DNA of 64,000 nucleotides from Lichenicola sp965198575 (GTDB taxonomy: Bacteria > Pseudomonadota > Alphaproteobacteria > Acetobacterales > Acetobacteraceae): the NCBI RefSeq assembly GCF_965198575.1, contig NZ_OZ240671.1, positions 806,001-870,000 of the forward strand, in the 5' to 3' direction. Positions 55,412-63,997 of the stretch are shown here, piece after piece. The translations under genes were made by a program, and so were the position numbers. Each line of letters begins with the position of its first letter. The stretch's first letter is position 1. Under the pieces are notes generated by a model. It had not been told where the DNA came from. It saw only the letters and a program-made list of their open reading frames with translations, and made no database searches.

Positions 55412-55666
55412 TCAGCGACGGGCGAGCAGCGCTCCGAGAATGAAGCCGACGCCGGTTGCGACCGCGATCGCCACCAGCGGCTGGTCCGACGTCACGTCGC
55501 GCACGCTGTCGAGGGTATCGCCGTAATAGCCCTGCGCCTGGCCCGCGAACTGCTTCGCCTTGCCGGCCGCCTGCTGTGCGGTGTCGCCGAGCAGACCGCC
55601 CATGCCGTCCTGCACTTTGCCGACCGTGTCCTTGGCAGCGCCTTCGACTGAATTGATGTCGACCAT
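55412..55666 (-). CDS. CsbD-like stress protein, second copy
   Basis: An 84-residue paralogue of the csbD at 41827-42108, with the same plan: CsbD-type half (MVDINSVEGAAKDTVGKVQD, then GDTAQQAAGKAKQFAGQAQ) and a DUF883-like hydrophobic tail (AVATGVGFILGALLARR). GGAGGA lies eight nt upstream of ATG 55666. Its leader holds a 44-base nested inverted repeat whose edge abuts the ribosome-binding site. Downstream are a hairpin and the DUF1328 gene. No EcfG-consensus promoter was found at normal distance, unlike the first copy, so regulation may differ. Confidence 0.87.
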   Translation of the reverse strand: MVDINSVEGAAKDTVGKVQDGMGGLLGDTAQQAAGKAKQFAGQAQGYYGDTLDSVRDVTSDQPLVAIAVATGVGFILGALLARR

Positions 55667-55680
55667 GTGGGGGATCCTCC

Positions 55681-55724
55681 GTTGTCGCGCCGGTCGTGAT
55701 TGACCGGCCTGATGTCGCGACAAC
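55681..55724. promoter_or_regulatory. Nested inverted repeat in the csbD leader
   Basis: GTTGTCGCG (55681-55689) pairs with CGCGACAAC (55716-55724), and inside it GCCGGTC (55689-55695) pairs with GACCGGC (55702-55708), with a seven-base bulge at 55709-55715. In csbD mRNA it would fold right beside the GGAGGA site; as DNA it could be an operator in the csbD/metallopeptidase divergent region. Confidence 0.6.
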
Positions 55725-55840
55725 GCATCAATCTCGCGAAGGATGCGCGCCTCGCGTATGCTCGCCCGTGGAACCGCGATCCCGCCACCGCGTCGCTCAC
55801 CCGAGTGCCACGCTCCGACTGCCGGGGACCCCCCACATCG

Positions 55841-56920
55841 ATGCGCCTGTTCAACTGCCAGAATTGCGGCCACCTGCTGTTCTTCGAGAACACGCGCTGC
55901 GACCGCTGCGGCATGGCGCTCGGCTACCTGGTGTCCGAGGCCACGATCTCGGCGCTGGTCCCGGATGGCGACGGCTTCACCGCGATGGGGACCGGCGACG
56001 ATGCGGCCGGCGAGACATGGCGGCGGGTCAGGCTGTGCAGCAATGCCGGTCGCGGCGCCTGCAACTGGTTGCTGGAGGCCGACAGCGCCGAGACGTACTG
56101 CGCCGCATGCCGGCATAACCGGACCGTGCCGGGCCTCGACAACCCGCACACGCTGGAACTCTGGCAGCGGCTCGAGGTCGCCAAGCACCGGCTGTTCTAT
56201 TCGCTGCTCCGGCTCGCGATCCCGCTGCCCAACCGCGCCGACGACCCCGCCACCGGGCTGGTGTTCGACTTCCTGGACCCGCTGCCGGGTGGCCCGCGAG
56301 TGATCACCGGGCACGAGAACGGCGTCATCACGATCAACGTGCAGGAGGCCGACGACGCCCACCGCGAGGCCATGCGTCACCAGATGCACGAGACCTATCG
56401 CACCCTGCTCGGGCATTTCCGGCACGAGGTCGGGCACTGGATCTGGGACCGGCTGATACGCGACCAGGGCCGGCTGGAGGCGTTCCGCGCGCTGTTCGGC
56501 GACGAGCGCGTCGATTACGGCCAGGCGCTCGCCCGACACTATGCGCAAGGCGCTGCCCCGGACTGGCAGGAACGCACCATCAGCGCCTACGCCACCAGCC
56601 ATCCGTGGGAGGATTTCGCCGAGACCTGGGCGCACTACCTGCACATCATGGACACGCTCGAGACGGCGAACGCGTTCGGGCTCGACGTGCGCCCGCGGGT
56701 GCCCCAGGCGGAAGGCCTGGAGGTCGCCAGCGCGATCGATCCGTATACCACGGCGAACATGGACGAGATCATCGACCAGTGGGTGCCGCTGGTGTTCGCG
56801 GTGAACAGCCTGAACCGCAGCATGGGGCTGTCGGATCTGTATCCCTTCGTGATCTCGCCCGCAGTGCGCGAGAAGCTCGGCTTCATCCACGTGATGCTGC
56901 ACGACCAACCTGCCGGCTGA
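55841..56920 (+). CDS. Putative zinc-binding metallopeptidase with N-terminal zinc ribbon
   Basis: A 359-residue protein starting MRLFNCQNCGHLLFFENTRC, with two CxxC pairs forming a zinc ribbon (residues 6-22), a further cysteine set (SNAGRGACNW, AETYCAACRHN), then a metallopeptidase region with the zinc motif RHEVGHWIWD (HExxH-like, near residue 208) and a downstream EDFAETWAHYLH that may supply the third ligand. No signal peptide, so probably cytoplasmic. The family is known as a putative zinc-binding metallopeptidase with no substrate established. I use ATG 55841; a longer frame begins at 55700. The ribosome-binding site is weak. Confidence 0.85.
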   Translation: MRLFNCQNCGHLLFFENTRCDRCGMALGYLVSEATISALVPDGDGFTAMGTGDDAAGETWRRVRLCSNAGRGACNWLLEADSAETYCAACRHNRTVPGLDNPHTLELWQRLEVAKHRLFYSLLRLAIPLPNRADDPATGLVFDFLDPLPGGPRVITGHENGVITINVQEADDAHREAMRHQMHETYRTLLGHFRHEVGHWIWDRLIRDQGRLEAFRALFGDERVDYGQALARHYAQGAAPDWQERTISAYATSHPWEDFAETWAHYLHIMDTLETANAFGLDVRPRVPQAEGLEVASAIDPYTTANMDEIIDQWVPLVFAVNSLNRSMGLSDLYPFVISPAVREKLGFIHVMLHDQPAG

Positions 56921-56941
56921 ATGCCGCACGATCAGCCGATG

Positions 56942-56971
56942 TTGCCAATGGCTCGGGCGATCCAGTATTCA
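56942..56971 (+). promoter_or_regulatory. Sigma-70-like promoter before the secreted esterase
   Basis: TTGCCA (56942-56947) and TATTCA (56966-56971) are separated by 18 nt in the 125-bp region upstream of the esterase gene; ACGT-AATA-ACGT follows at 56974-56985. The match to the consensus is fair; no start site is known. Confidence 0.35.
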
Positions 56972-57045
56972 TGACGTAATAACGTGGGCGCCGGAATCGC
57001 GACTCGTGCGATCGGGACGATGCCACGCGAGGGAGAAAAACTGCC

Positions 57046-58392
57046 ATGAAGCCGTTCCGGGCTTTTCTGCTGGGCACGATATTCTGCGCCAGCGCGACAT
57101 CTTCGGTTCTCGCAGCGGACGTCGGCGCGTGCCCGCACGACAGCGTCGGCGTCCCCCCGCAGTCCAACACCACGGACAAGACGCAGCCTTTCTTCATCGA
57201 TACCAGCGGGCTCGATCTGAAATCCGCGCCGCCGACCCGCGATCCGGGCAACCCGGCTTATCCCACCGCCACCGCCCTGCCCGACGGTACGGTTCCGTCG
57301 ACGACCGGCAACGGCAACTTCGTCATCGGTCCGACGCATCCCGTCGCACCCGACACGGTCGCCCACCAGGGTGTGCCGCACGGCACCGTGCACACCTTCA
57401 CGATGTCGTCGGCCGACAGCGTGCGCTACCGCCCGGGCACGGTCCGCGACGACGCGCCGGATTGCCGCAACAGCGCGCTCGAGCACGCGACGACGGCGCC
57501 CGGCGATCGCTCCAACCTGATCGTGACGACGAGCCATGCGGGCAACTGGGTTCGCAACATCGATGTGTACGTCCCGGCCGGATATCATCCCGGGAAAACC
57601 ATGCCGTTCCTGGTGTTCGGCGATGGTGGCGCCAACGGCTTCACCAACGAGACGCAGCTGTTCGCGACGCTCGACAACCTGATCCGGGCAGGACGCCTCC
57701 CCGCCATGGTGGCGATCGGGATCGGATCCGGCGGACAGGACGCGCAGGGTGCGGAACGTGGCCGCGAGTACGACACGGTGTCCGGCACGTACGCGGAGTG
57801 GGTCGAGCACGAGGTGCTGCCGCTGGTCGAGCGCAATGCCGACGTGCGCCTGACACGGGATCCGAATGGCCGGGCGACCATGGGCATCAGCTCGAGCGGC
57901 GTGGCAGCCTTCACGATGGCCTGGTTCCATCCGGAATTGTATGGCCGCGTGCTGGCCTATTCGCCGACGATGGTGAACCAGCAATGGCCGCACGACACCG
58001 CGTTGCCGGGCGGTGCGTGGGAATACCACAGCGCCTGGCCGGGACCGTCCGCGCCTGACCTGCTGGTGCATGGCGTGACGTTTGAGGCCACGACGCAATC
58101 CACCGGCGCGCCGCTGATCCCGAACGCGCCGCGCAAGCCGATCCGCTACTGGTTCGAGACCGGCGACCGGGATCTCTTCTACCCCGTCGCGGCACTGGCC
58201 GACGGCATGCACGACTGGACGCTGGCGAACGAGAACATGGCGCGCGTCCTGGCGGCGAAGGGCTACACCTACCAGTTCGTGTTCGCACGCAACGCGGGGC
58301 ACGTCGACAAGGGCGTCGTGGCACAGACGCTGCCGGAAGCGCTCGAGTGGGTCTGGGCCGGATATTCCCCGACACGCGCCAAGGGCAACTGA
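57046..58392 (+). CDS. Secreted alpha/beta-hydrolase esterase (Fes/EsteraseD-like)
   Basis: A 448-residue exported protein with a signal peptide (about 1-24, ending in VLAAD). The hydrolase domain (about 165-440) has the nucleophile in MGISSSGVAAFTM, an acid in ETGDRDLFYPV and the histidine in NAGHVDKGV, in the order expected for the EsteraseD/Fes-like group. The N-terminal 140 residues are Pro/Thr-rich and unassigned. GAGGGAGA precedes the ATG. Related proteins cleave enterobactin-type siderophores, feruloyl or acetyl esters; the substrate here is unknown. A strong hairpin follows the stop. Confidence 0.85.
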   Translation: MKPFRAFLLGTIFCASATSSVLAADVGACPHDSVGVPPQSNTTDKTQPFFIDTSGLDLKSAPPTRDPGNPAYPTATALPDGTVPSTTGNGNFVIGPTHPVAPDTVAHQGVPHGTVHTFTMSSADSVRYRPGTVRDDAPDCRNSALEHATTAPGDRSNLIVTTSHAGNWVRNIDVYVPAGYHPGKTMPFLVFGDGGANGFTNETQLFATLDNLIRAGRLPAMVAIGIGSGGQDAQGAERGREYDTVSGTYAEWVEHEVLPLVERNADVRLTRDPNGRATMGISSSGVAAFTMAWFHPELYGRVLAYSPTMVNQQWPHDTALPGGAWEYHSAWPGPSAPDLLVHGVTFEATTQSTGAPLIPNAPRKPIRYWFETGDRDLFYPVAALADGMHDWTLANENMARVLAAKGYTYQFVFARNAGHVDKGVVAQTLPEALEWVWAGYSPTRAKGN

Positions 58393-58401
58393 ACGTGCGA
58401 T

Positions 58402-58448
58402 CCCTGACGCCGTGATGGGCGGGGGTCCGTCCCGCCACGGCGTCAGGG
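58402..58448 (+). terminator. Large hairpin after the esterase gene
   Basis: CCCTGACGCCGTG (58402-58414) and CACGGCGTCAGGG (58436-58448) form a perfect 13-base stem, with GCGGG/CCCGC pairing inside the loop. It starts 10 nt after the stop. No T-tract follows, so it may act with Rho or stabilise the mRNA 3' end. Confidence 0.6.
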
Positions 58449-58741
58449 CTGCATGCGTCGATCCGGCCCCGGGTCCGGGTTCCGGCCGATCGCGAGCGCG
58501 CTTCCACATCGCTGAATGTGGCCGCCGGTAGCGCTTGCCATCGGAAATAGAACTCACCACTCTTGCCGCACTATCAGCAGGTCCGGCCAGGACCTCAGCC
58601 GGGCCTGGCTTCTCCGCAACATCGTCTCGCACACGTCGATCCAGCCGCCGACACGCACGGCAATATTGTTGCGATACCGGAACGGAATGTCACACGGTTC
58701 CGGCGTTTCCTGTCCTGCCCGCGCTCATTCTCGGAGACACC
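58449..58741. other. Intergenic region before the SGNH hydrolase gene
   Basis: No gene is evident in these 293 bp. There is an AT-richer patch (CAATATTGTTGCGATAC) near 58661-58677 that may hold a promoter, followed by the inverted repeat at 58677-58703. Confidence 0.45.
58677..58703. promoter_or_regulatory. Inverted repeat CCGGAAC-N13-GTTCCGG
   Basis: A perfect seven-base inverted repeat with a 13-base spacer, ending 38 bp before the SGNH hydrolase start, next to an AT-richer possible promoter. It may be an operator. Confidence 0.35.
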
Positions 58742-60655
58742 ATGCAGCGACCTCTCCTTCTTGCCGGCCTGCTTCTCTTCACGACGACCCCCCTGACCGG
58801 CCACGCCCAGACGCCGCGCAGCTTCAGCGTCGGCGGCACCGTTGCGCTGACCGGCCACGTCTCGGCGGTGATCGCTCCCACCGGGCGGGCGCCGGCGCAG
58901 ACCGACAACGACCTGCTCGGCTACGCCGCACCGGCCAACTGGCTCACGCCCACGACCAGCACCGATCCCGGCAGGCTGTACCAGCTGCAGGACATGGTCG
59001 GTCATGTCGCCGCCTGGCAGCCGGTGACGGCGGCGGTGCTGCCGCTCGACGCGATCGGAATGCGGGTGTCGAGCCTGGCCGTCGCCACCCCCGGCACCAA
59101 CTATGCGGCCGGCGACACCGTCATCCTGGCCGGCAGCGGCAAGGCGACGGCCAGCTACAACGGCACCAGCTGGACGATCACCAACCCCGCCTGGTTCGGC
59201 TGCGCGCCCACCACGACCGTCGGCCAGGTCGCACCGCCGGCCAGCGGCGGCACCGGCGTCAGCTTCACGCTGGGTTTCCTCCGGCCGATCGGCTACGGCA
59301 CCCGCCGCCTGAGCCGGTGCTATCCCGGCAGCCTGGTCAGCGTCTCGAGGCGCGACACCGGCGAGACCCAGGCGATCGGCGCGCTTGCGAACGGCGCCCT
59401 CGACGAGGCCAGCATCGACACCTTCGCCCAGAACACGGTGACCAACGTCACCCTGCTCGACGACCAGGGCGGCGGCGGCTTGAACGCGACGCCGCAAGCC
59501 GGTGTGGCGGTGTTCTATCCCGCGCGCCGGCTCGGCAACGCGCGCTCCGTCGTCTTCGACCAGGCGACCTTCGTCGTGCCGCCCGGCTACGGCATGGACG
59601 TGCGCAACAACACGGTCGCGGCGGTCACCGGCGTCCGCTCGGTCGACTACAACCCGGGCGTGATGGATTTCGGCTTCGGCCCGGCCAAGGTCTGGCTCTC
59701 ACAGGGTGACAGCCGCAACACGCTCGCCTTCACCACCGGCATTCTCGGCAGCGCCAATATCGGCATCGCCGACAGCCAGGACAGCCTGCGCGACGACCCC
59801 AACGTGCTGGTCGGCACCACTCTGAACGGCGCCAGCACGCTGTTGACGAACGGCCTGTCCAGCAGCTCCAGCACCACCGATACCGGCACCACCACCAGCG
59901 GCGGCTTCATCATCAGCGGCGGCTATGGCGACGGCGTCGCCTTCATCGCGGCTCCGTTCGGCCTGACGGCCGCCCAGCAGCAGGCATTGGCGGCGTCGCT
60001 CAGCACCACCTTCGGCGTCCAGGGCCAGGGCCAGAACATGCTGGTGGTGGTCGGTCATTCGCTCAACGATGGCACCGGGACCACCTACCAGCAGGGTTGG
60101 CCGCGGCAGATGGCGCAGCAGCTGAACCGGCCCGACATCCATGTCGTCAACGTGTCGCACGCCGGCGCCACCTGCGTGCAGCAGCTGGCCGAATTCACCA
60201 ACCGCGGGGTGCCGGCGCTGGCGCATGTGAGCGGCGCCAAGGTGGTATCGATCCTGTGCGGCGACAACGACTTCGCCGCCAACACCAGCCTGACCACGAC
60301 GCAGATGGGCGGGCTCTACGACGCCATCGCGAACGCCGCCCACGCTGCCGGTGCCACCACGCTCTGCATCGAGCCGCCCTACGCCAACCGCTCCTACATC
60401 TCGACCGGCGGTGGCCCGGCGCTGACGGCGGCGCAGGCCAACGCTCAGATGGTCGCCCCGTTCGGCGTGGCGATCGCGTCCAGGCTGGGTGGCACCTGCG
60501 ATGCGGTGGTCGATGAAAAGCTGGTGCCGGCCTTCAACCTTCCGAACGGACCGTTCTCGACCACCTACTACGCGGACGGCGTGCACCCGACCAACCTGGC
60601 CGCCGGCATCCTCGGCTCGCTGATCGGCAACACGCTGCTGACGATGATGCCGTAA
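58742..60655 (+). CDS. Secreted SGNH/GDSL hydrolase with tailspike-like N-terminal domains
   Basis: A 637-residue exported protein: signal peptide (about 1-22), an extended N-terminal section (30-400) and a C-terminal SGNH hydrolase (about 420-637). The SGNH blocks are GHSLNDG (block I, Ser), NVSHAGATC, GDND in ILCGDNDFAANT, and DGVHPTNLAAG (Asp-His pair). The N-terminal part contains TRRLSRCYPGSLVSVSRR and GALDEASIDTFAQNTV, close to motifs I associate with phage tailspike-like or arabinofuranosidase-like concanavalin folds; that is inference. The ATG has GGAGA five nt upstream. A role in sugar or ester removal from surface polysaccharide is plausible. Confidence 0.82.
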   Translation: MQRPLLLAGLLLFTTTPLTGHAQTPRSFSVGGTVALTGHVSAVIAPTGRAPAQTDNDLLGYAAPANWLTPTTSTDPGRLYQLQDMVGHVAAWQPVTAAVLPLDAIGMRVSSLAVATPGTNYAAGDTVILAGSGKATASYNGTSWTITNPAWFGCAPTTTVGQVAPPASGGTGVSFTLGFLRPIGYGTRRLSRCYPGSLVSVSRRDTGETQAIGALANGALDEASIDTFAQNTVTNVTLLDDQGGGGLNATPQAGVAVFYPARRLGNARSVVFDQATFVVPPGYGMDVRNNTVAAVTGVRSVDYNPGVMDFGFGPAKVWLSQGDSRNTLAFTTGILGSANIGIADSQDSLRDDPNVLVGTTLNGASTLLTNGLSSSSSTTDTGTTTSGGFIISGGYGDGVAFIAAPFGLTAAQQQALAASLSTTFGVQGQGQNMLVVVGHSLNDGTGTTYQQGWPRQMAQQLNRPDIHVVNVSHAGATCVQQLAEFTNRGVPALAHVSGAKVVSILCGDNDFAANTSLTTTQMGGLYDAIANAAHAAGATTLCIEPPYANRSYISTGGGPALTAAQANAQMVAPFGVAIASRLGGTCDAVVDEKLVPAFNLPNGPFSTTYYADGVHPTNLAAGILGSLIGNTLLTMMP

Positions 60656-60697
60656 GCACCACCGGCTTACGCCGCCCGACCGACATGGTGTATCGAC

Positions 60698-63181
60698 ATG
60701 GCTCCGGTCTGGCGGCCCATCCTGGCCACTCCACGCCTGGCCTGGGGATGCGACGACGCGATGGAACCTGCACCGCTGCTGATCCTGAATCCGGTGCGGT
60801 CGATGGCCGCCGGAATGCAACTGATCGTCCCCGGCCGGCCGCCGATCCCGATGCTCCGCGGGCTTGAGCCGATCCACCGCTTCAATCCGGGCTGGCACGC
60901 CGAGAGCCTGTTCACCCTGTTCGACCCGGTCTGGCTGCTGCTGCTGCAGCACGAGGATGGCAACACCGCCTGCTGGTACGTCGACAGCAGCGGCGGCATC
61001 ACCAACATGCCGCAGGATTACACCGGCCCGGAGCAGAAGCTGTTTCGCGGCCGGCTGCAGTCGGTGGCGCTGTGGATGCGGATGGCCGCCGGCGCCCGCA
61101 TCCGGGTCCCGGCGACGCCTGCGGTGCTGCTGTATGCCGCCCTCCCGACGCTGGTGCAGCGCGAGATCGATCCGCTGCTGGAGCCGGGCCAGATCAGCCT
61201 GCTGCACGAGGCGATCGGCCGGCACGCCCGCAATCCCGGCGCGTCGCTGTCCGCCGACGCGCCGCCGCTGGTGTTCGAGCAGCCGCGGACGGACTCCGGC
61301 ACGTTCGCGCTGCATCTCGGCAACCCCGGACGGCTGGTTCCGGTCAGCAGTGGCGGCCGGCCGATCATCCTGCCGCCGGGCTGGCGGGTGGCCACGGTGC
61401 ACGCGGTGTTCGCGCCGCTGCTCACGATCATCCTGCATCATGTGGGCGGTGCGCGGACCACCTGGTTCACCGACCTCGATGGCAGGCTGCTCGGGATCGG
61501 CGTCGGCGGCCTTCCCCCGGAGCTGCAGGAGCACGTCGCCGCAGCCGTGGCGCCGGTGTTCGAGGATTTGTGGACCAGCCTGGTTCTCGGCGAGGGCCCA
61601 AGCACCACGCCGCCCGACATCCGCATCGGCGAGCTGGGCCTGGCCGAACTGGCCGAGCTCGCACCGGCGCATCTGCGACGACTGGGCGAGCGCCCGGACA
61701 CCCGCATCGCCATGCTGGACGAGCCGGCGACCCTGGGGCGGGAGGCACGGATTGCGGACGGGACCGGAACCCGGCCAATCGATCCGGACCGTCTGGCCGG
61801 CAGCCTGTCGCACCCGCTGACTGACGAGCTTGACCGGTTGCTGGAGACCGGGCGGATGCTCTGGCCCTCGCCGGTCGATGGCCGGATGATCGAGAGCGAC
61901 GGGTTCGCGCTGCTGCTCGGGCCGCGGAACTTCGCCTACCGGTTCCGCGACACGGCCGCCGGGCTGGTGTTCCACGTGATCAGCTGCGGCGACCATCCGG
62001 GTGCCAGCGCGATCTGGTTCCCGACCATCGACCTGCTCGTCGCCGCGACCAGGCAGCGCGCGGCCGGGTGCGTCGCGTTCGCGCAGGCCCGCGGCGCCAT
62101 CCTGCACCACCTGTTGCGGTTCGGCGCGGCCCTGCTGGACGGTGCCAGGCGTCGGGTCGATCCGACGATGCAGTTGGCATGGGCCACGCCGGCGGAGGAT
62201 GTCGCAGGCCACATCCGGAACGATCTCGCCGGCACGTCCAGCCTGCTGCGTGCCGTGGCCGGTCATCGCCGGCTGCCGAACCTGCATCTCTTCGGCGCCG
62301 GGCTGACCTCGCCCCCGCTCGGCCCGCTGGAGCGGATCTTTCCGATGTTCACCGGGCGAGTCACCCGTCACGAGCAGGATTTCGAGGCCGTGACGGGGAT
62401 GTTCTACCGGCGCAACCAGCGCGTCATCCGCTACCTGTCCGCAACGATACCGGTCGAGCTCGGCCACGCCGTGATCCATGCCGCCGAAACCACGCCCGGC
62501 CTGGAAGCCACCCGCAAGGCGGCCGATGCGGCACGCGCGGAAGGAATGCCGGTGGTGCTGCTCGGCCTCGACGGCGCCGACCCGGCCGCGGAGCGGTTCT
62601 CCGACCCGGCTGCGGAGCGATTCGCCGACCCGGCAGCGGAGCGGTTCGCCGACCCGGCCGCGGAGCGGTTCGCCGACATCGCATCGATGCTGATCCGGCG
62701 GCTCGGCGAGAGCTGGCCCGGCTGCATCCTCGTGCTGGACGGCAGCAACGACGTCGCCAATCGTGGCCGGGCGGTGGCGGCAGGCCCCGGCCAACCGCTC
62801 GACGAGACGTTCGCCACGGTGGACCGGCTGGTCGAGGCGGGCATCGCCGCTTCGGTTCAGGTGGTCGACCACGTCAACCGCTCGGCGCTCAGCAGCGTGC
62901 TGTGGTGCAGCCGGGCGGACGCCGTCCTGGCACCACTCGGCGATGCACTCGGGGTCTATCGCTGGATCTGCAACAGTCCGGGCGTAGTACTGGACGGCGG
63001 CGCGTCCGGGCACGATCCCGGCACCCTGCGCATCTACCAGTCCGCCGATTGCATGGAGAGCCCGACCGAGCTGCTGTCTGCCTCGGAGGATGAGGAGCCC
63101 GACGCCGTGGTGACGCGGTTTCTCGATCTGGTGTCGCGCCGCCTGGCGGCCCGGACCGAGCCGGAGCCCGCGTCAGAGTAG
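60698..63181 (+). CDS. Large uncharacterised protein with octapeptide repeats
   Basis: An 827-residue protein with no signal peptide or clear transmembrane helix. The sequence is Gly/Ala/Arg-rich with scattered aromatic residues; I recognise no domain with confidence. Around residues 628-659, four copies of DPAAERF(A/S) occur in tandem, encoded by 24-bp repeats (62579-62674). The C-terminal ILVLDGSNDVANRG, followed by ADAVLAPLGDALGVYRW and NSPGVVLDGG, has a faint resemblance to glycosyltransferase-like folds, but no catalytic motif supports it. It starts 42 nt after the SGNH hydrolase, so co-transcription is likely, and it overlaps the convergent exonuclease by nine bases. Confidence 0.7.
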   Translation: MAPVWRPILATPRLAWGCDDAMEPAPLLILNPVRSMAAGMQLIVPGRPPIPMLRGLEPIHRFNPGWHAESLFTLFDPVWLLLLQHEDGNTACWYVDSSGGITNMPQDYTGPEQKLFRGRLQSVALWMRMAAGARIRVPATPAVLLYAALPTLVQREIDPLLEPGQISLLHEAIGRHARNPGASLSADAPPLVFEQPRTDSGTFALHLGNPGRLVPVSSGGRPIILPPGWRVATVHAVFAPLLTIILHHVGGARTTWFTDLDGRLLGIGVGGLPPELQEHVAAAVAPVFEDLWTSLVLGEGPSTTPPDIRIGELGLAELAELAPAHLRRLGERPDTRIAMLDEPATLGREARIADGTGTRPIDPDRLAGSLSHPLTDELDRLLETGRMLWPSPVDGRMIESDGFALLLGPRNFAYRFRDTAAGLVFHVISCGDHPGASAIWFPTIDLLVAATRQRAAGCVAFAQARGAILHHLLRFGAALLDGARRRVDPTMQLAWATPAEDVAGHIRNDLAGTSSLLRAVAGHRRLPNLHLFGAGLTSPPLGPLERIFPMFTGRVTRHEQDFEAVTGMFYRRNQRVIRYLSATIPVELGHAVIHAAETTPGLEATRKAADAARAEGMPVVLLGLDGADPAAERFSDPAAERFADPAAERFADPAAERFADIASMLIRRLGESWPGCILVLDGSNDVANRGRAVAAGPGQPLDETFATVDRLVEAGIAASVQVVDHVNRSALSSVLWCSRADAVLAPLGDALGVYRWICNSPGVVLDGGASGHDPGTLRIYQSADCMESPTELLSASEDEEPDAVVTRFLDLVSRRLAARTEPEPASE
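62579..62674 (+). repeat. 24-bp tandem repeat encoding DPAAERF(A/S)
   Basis: Four consecutive 24-bp units of the type GACCCGGCCGCGGAGCGGTT, with few substitutions, inside the 827-residue gene. The unit is a multiple of three, so slippage would change repeat number without breaking the frame. Confidence 0.9.
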
Positions 63182-63997
63182 CAGATCGCGCTGTCCGGCA
63201 GGCTGCGGCTCCGGCTCCGACGCCGGCGCGCTGGTCTCGGCGCGTCGCGCGAGCTCGTGGCGGGCGGAGAAGCCGATCTCCGCATCGGCCTGCCTGCCCG
63301 GCCGCTCACCGCTGCGCTCGTCGCCGCGCACACCTCCGGACAGCTGCTCCAGATCCTCGGCCGGGAGGTCGCGGAAACGCCGGCCGCGCAGCCGCCCGTA
63401 CGGCACCTTCACCAGCAGCGCGGGTTCGGCCGACCAGGCCAAGAGCTGTTCCACGCTCGCCACCACAAGCATGTCGCGCAGGTGGAAGGCGGTGACGTAG
63501 GCATCCGGTCCGGCCCGATGCGCCGGCAGCCCGACCGCGCGGTCCAGCCCCTCGGGACGCCGCCAGTAGCGCAATCCCTGGTTCGAGTGGCTCGGCGCGT
63601 CCGGCCAGATCCGCAGCGCGCATTTGTAGGTGCAGATCCACGGCAATCCGCCGGTCAGGGCCACGCCACACCAGCGCTGCTCAAAGGCGGCCCGATGCGC
63701 CACCAGCGCCAGCGGCACCGGACCCGGGGCGCCGCGCAGGATGTCGGGCGCCGCGTGCTGCCACCGCGGGGCGCCGGCGACGTCCTCGTCGATGATGTGG
63801 TGGATCGCCGCGGTGGCCGGGCTGATCGGATGGCCGGGATCGATCAAAATCGCCTGTGGCTGCCCGGCGAGCTGCCAGCGTGGCTCTGCGTCAGCCGACG
63901 GCACCAGGTCCTGCCAGCCGATCTCGACCACCCCGCCATCGGTGAAGCTGTTGCCGGTGGTCTCGAGGTCGATGACCCGCAGGACCCTGGCCCGCAT
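63173..63997 (-). CDS. DEDDh-type 3'-5' exonuclease with DUF3820-like tail
   Basis: A 274-residue exonuclease-like protein. The first catalytic pair is in VIDLETTG (near residue 8); the next acidic-region motif is AHRAAFEQRW; the last block is HRAGPDAYVTA, in the His/Asp order of DEDDh exonucleases such as DnaQ. The region near residues 195-215 (VKVPYGRLRGRRFRDLPAEDL) resembles a DUF3820-type tail that other proteins of this group carry. The start at ATG 63997 is three bases from the window's right edge, so a longer 5' end cannot be excluded. It overlaps the preceding convergent gene by nine bases. Confidence 0.85.
   Translation of the reverse strand: MRARVLRVIDLETTGNSFTDGGVVEIGWQDLVPSADAEPRWQLAGQPQAILIDPGHPISPATAAIHHIIDEDVAGAPRWQHAAPDILRGAPGPVPLALVAHRAAFEQRWCGVALTGGLPWICTYKCALRIWPDAPSHSNQGLRYWRRPEGLDRAVGLPAHRAGPDAYVTAFHLRDMLVVASVEQLLAWSAEPALLVKVPYGRLRGRRFRDLPAEDLEQLSGGVRGDERSGERPGRQADAEIGFSARHELARRAETSAPASEPEPQPAGQRDLLL

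Noticed and set aside
55770..55794. An EcfG promoter for the metallopeptidase gene (GGAACC...CGTC)
   Set aside because: The spacing is 15 and the -10 reads CGTC, both off the consensus.
62579..62674. A CRISPR or satellite element
   Set aside because: The repeat is in-frame coding sequence with no spacers; it encodes an octapeptide run.
59699..63013. A 1,104-codon frame antisense to the SGNH and 827-residue genes
   Set aside because: No start context, and composition is typical of antisense frames; the forward genes have signal peptide and catalytic motifs.
61900..63181. A glycosyltransferase 61 assignment for the 827-residue protein
   Set aside because: Only a faint resemblance near the end (ADAVLAPLGDALG); the usual acid/His catalytic motif and GAGL loop are not visible.
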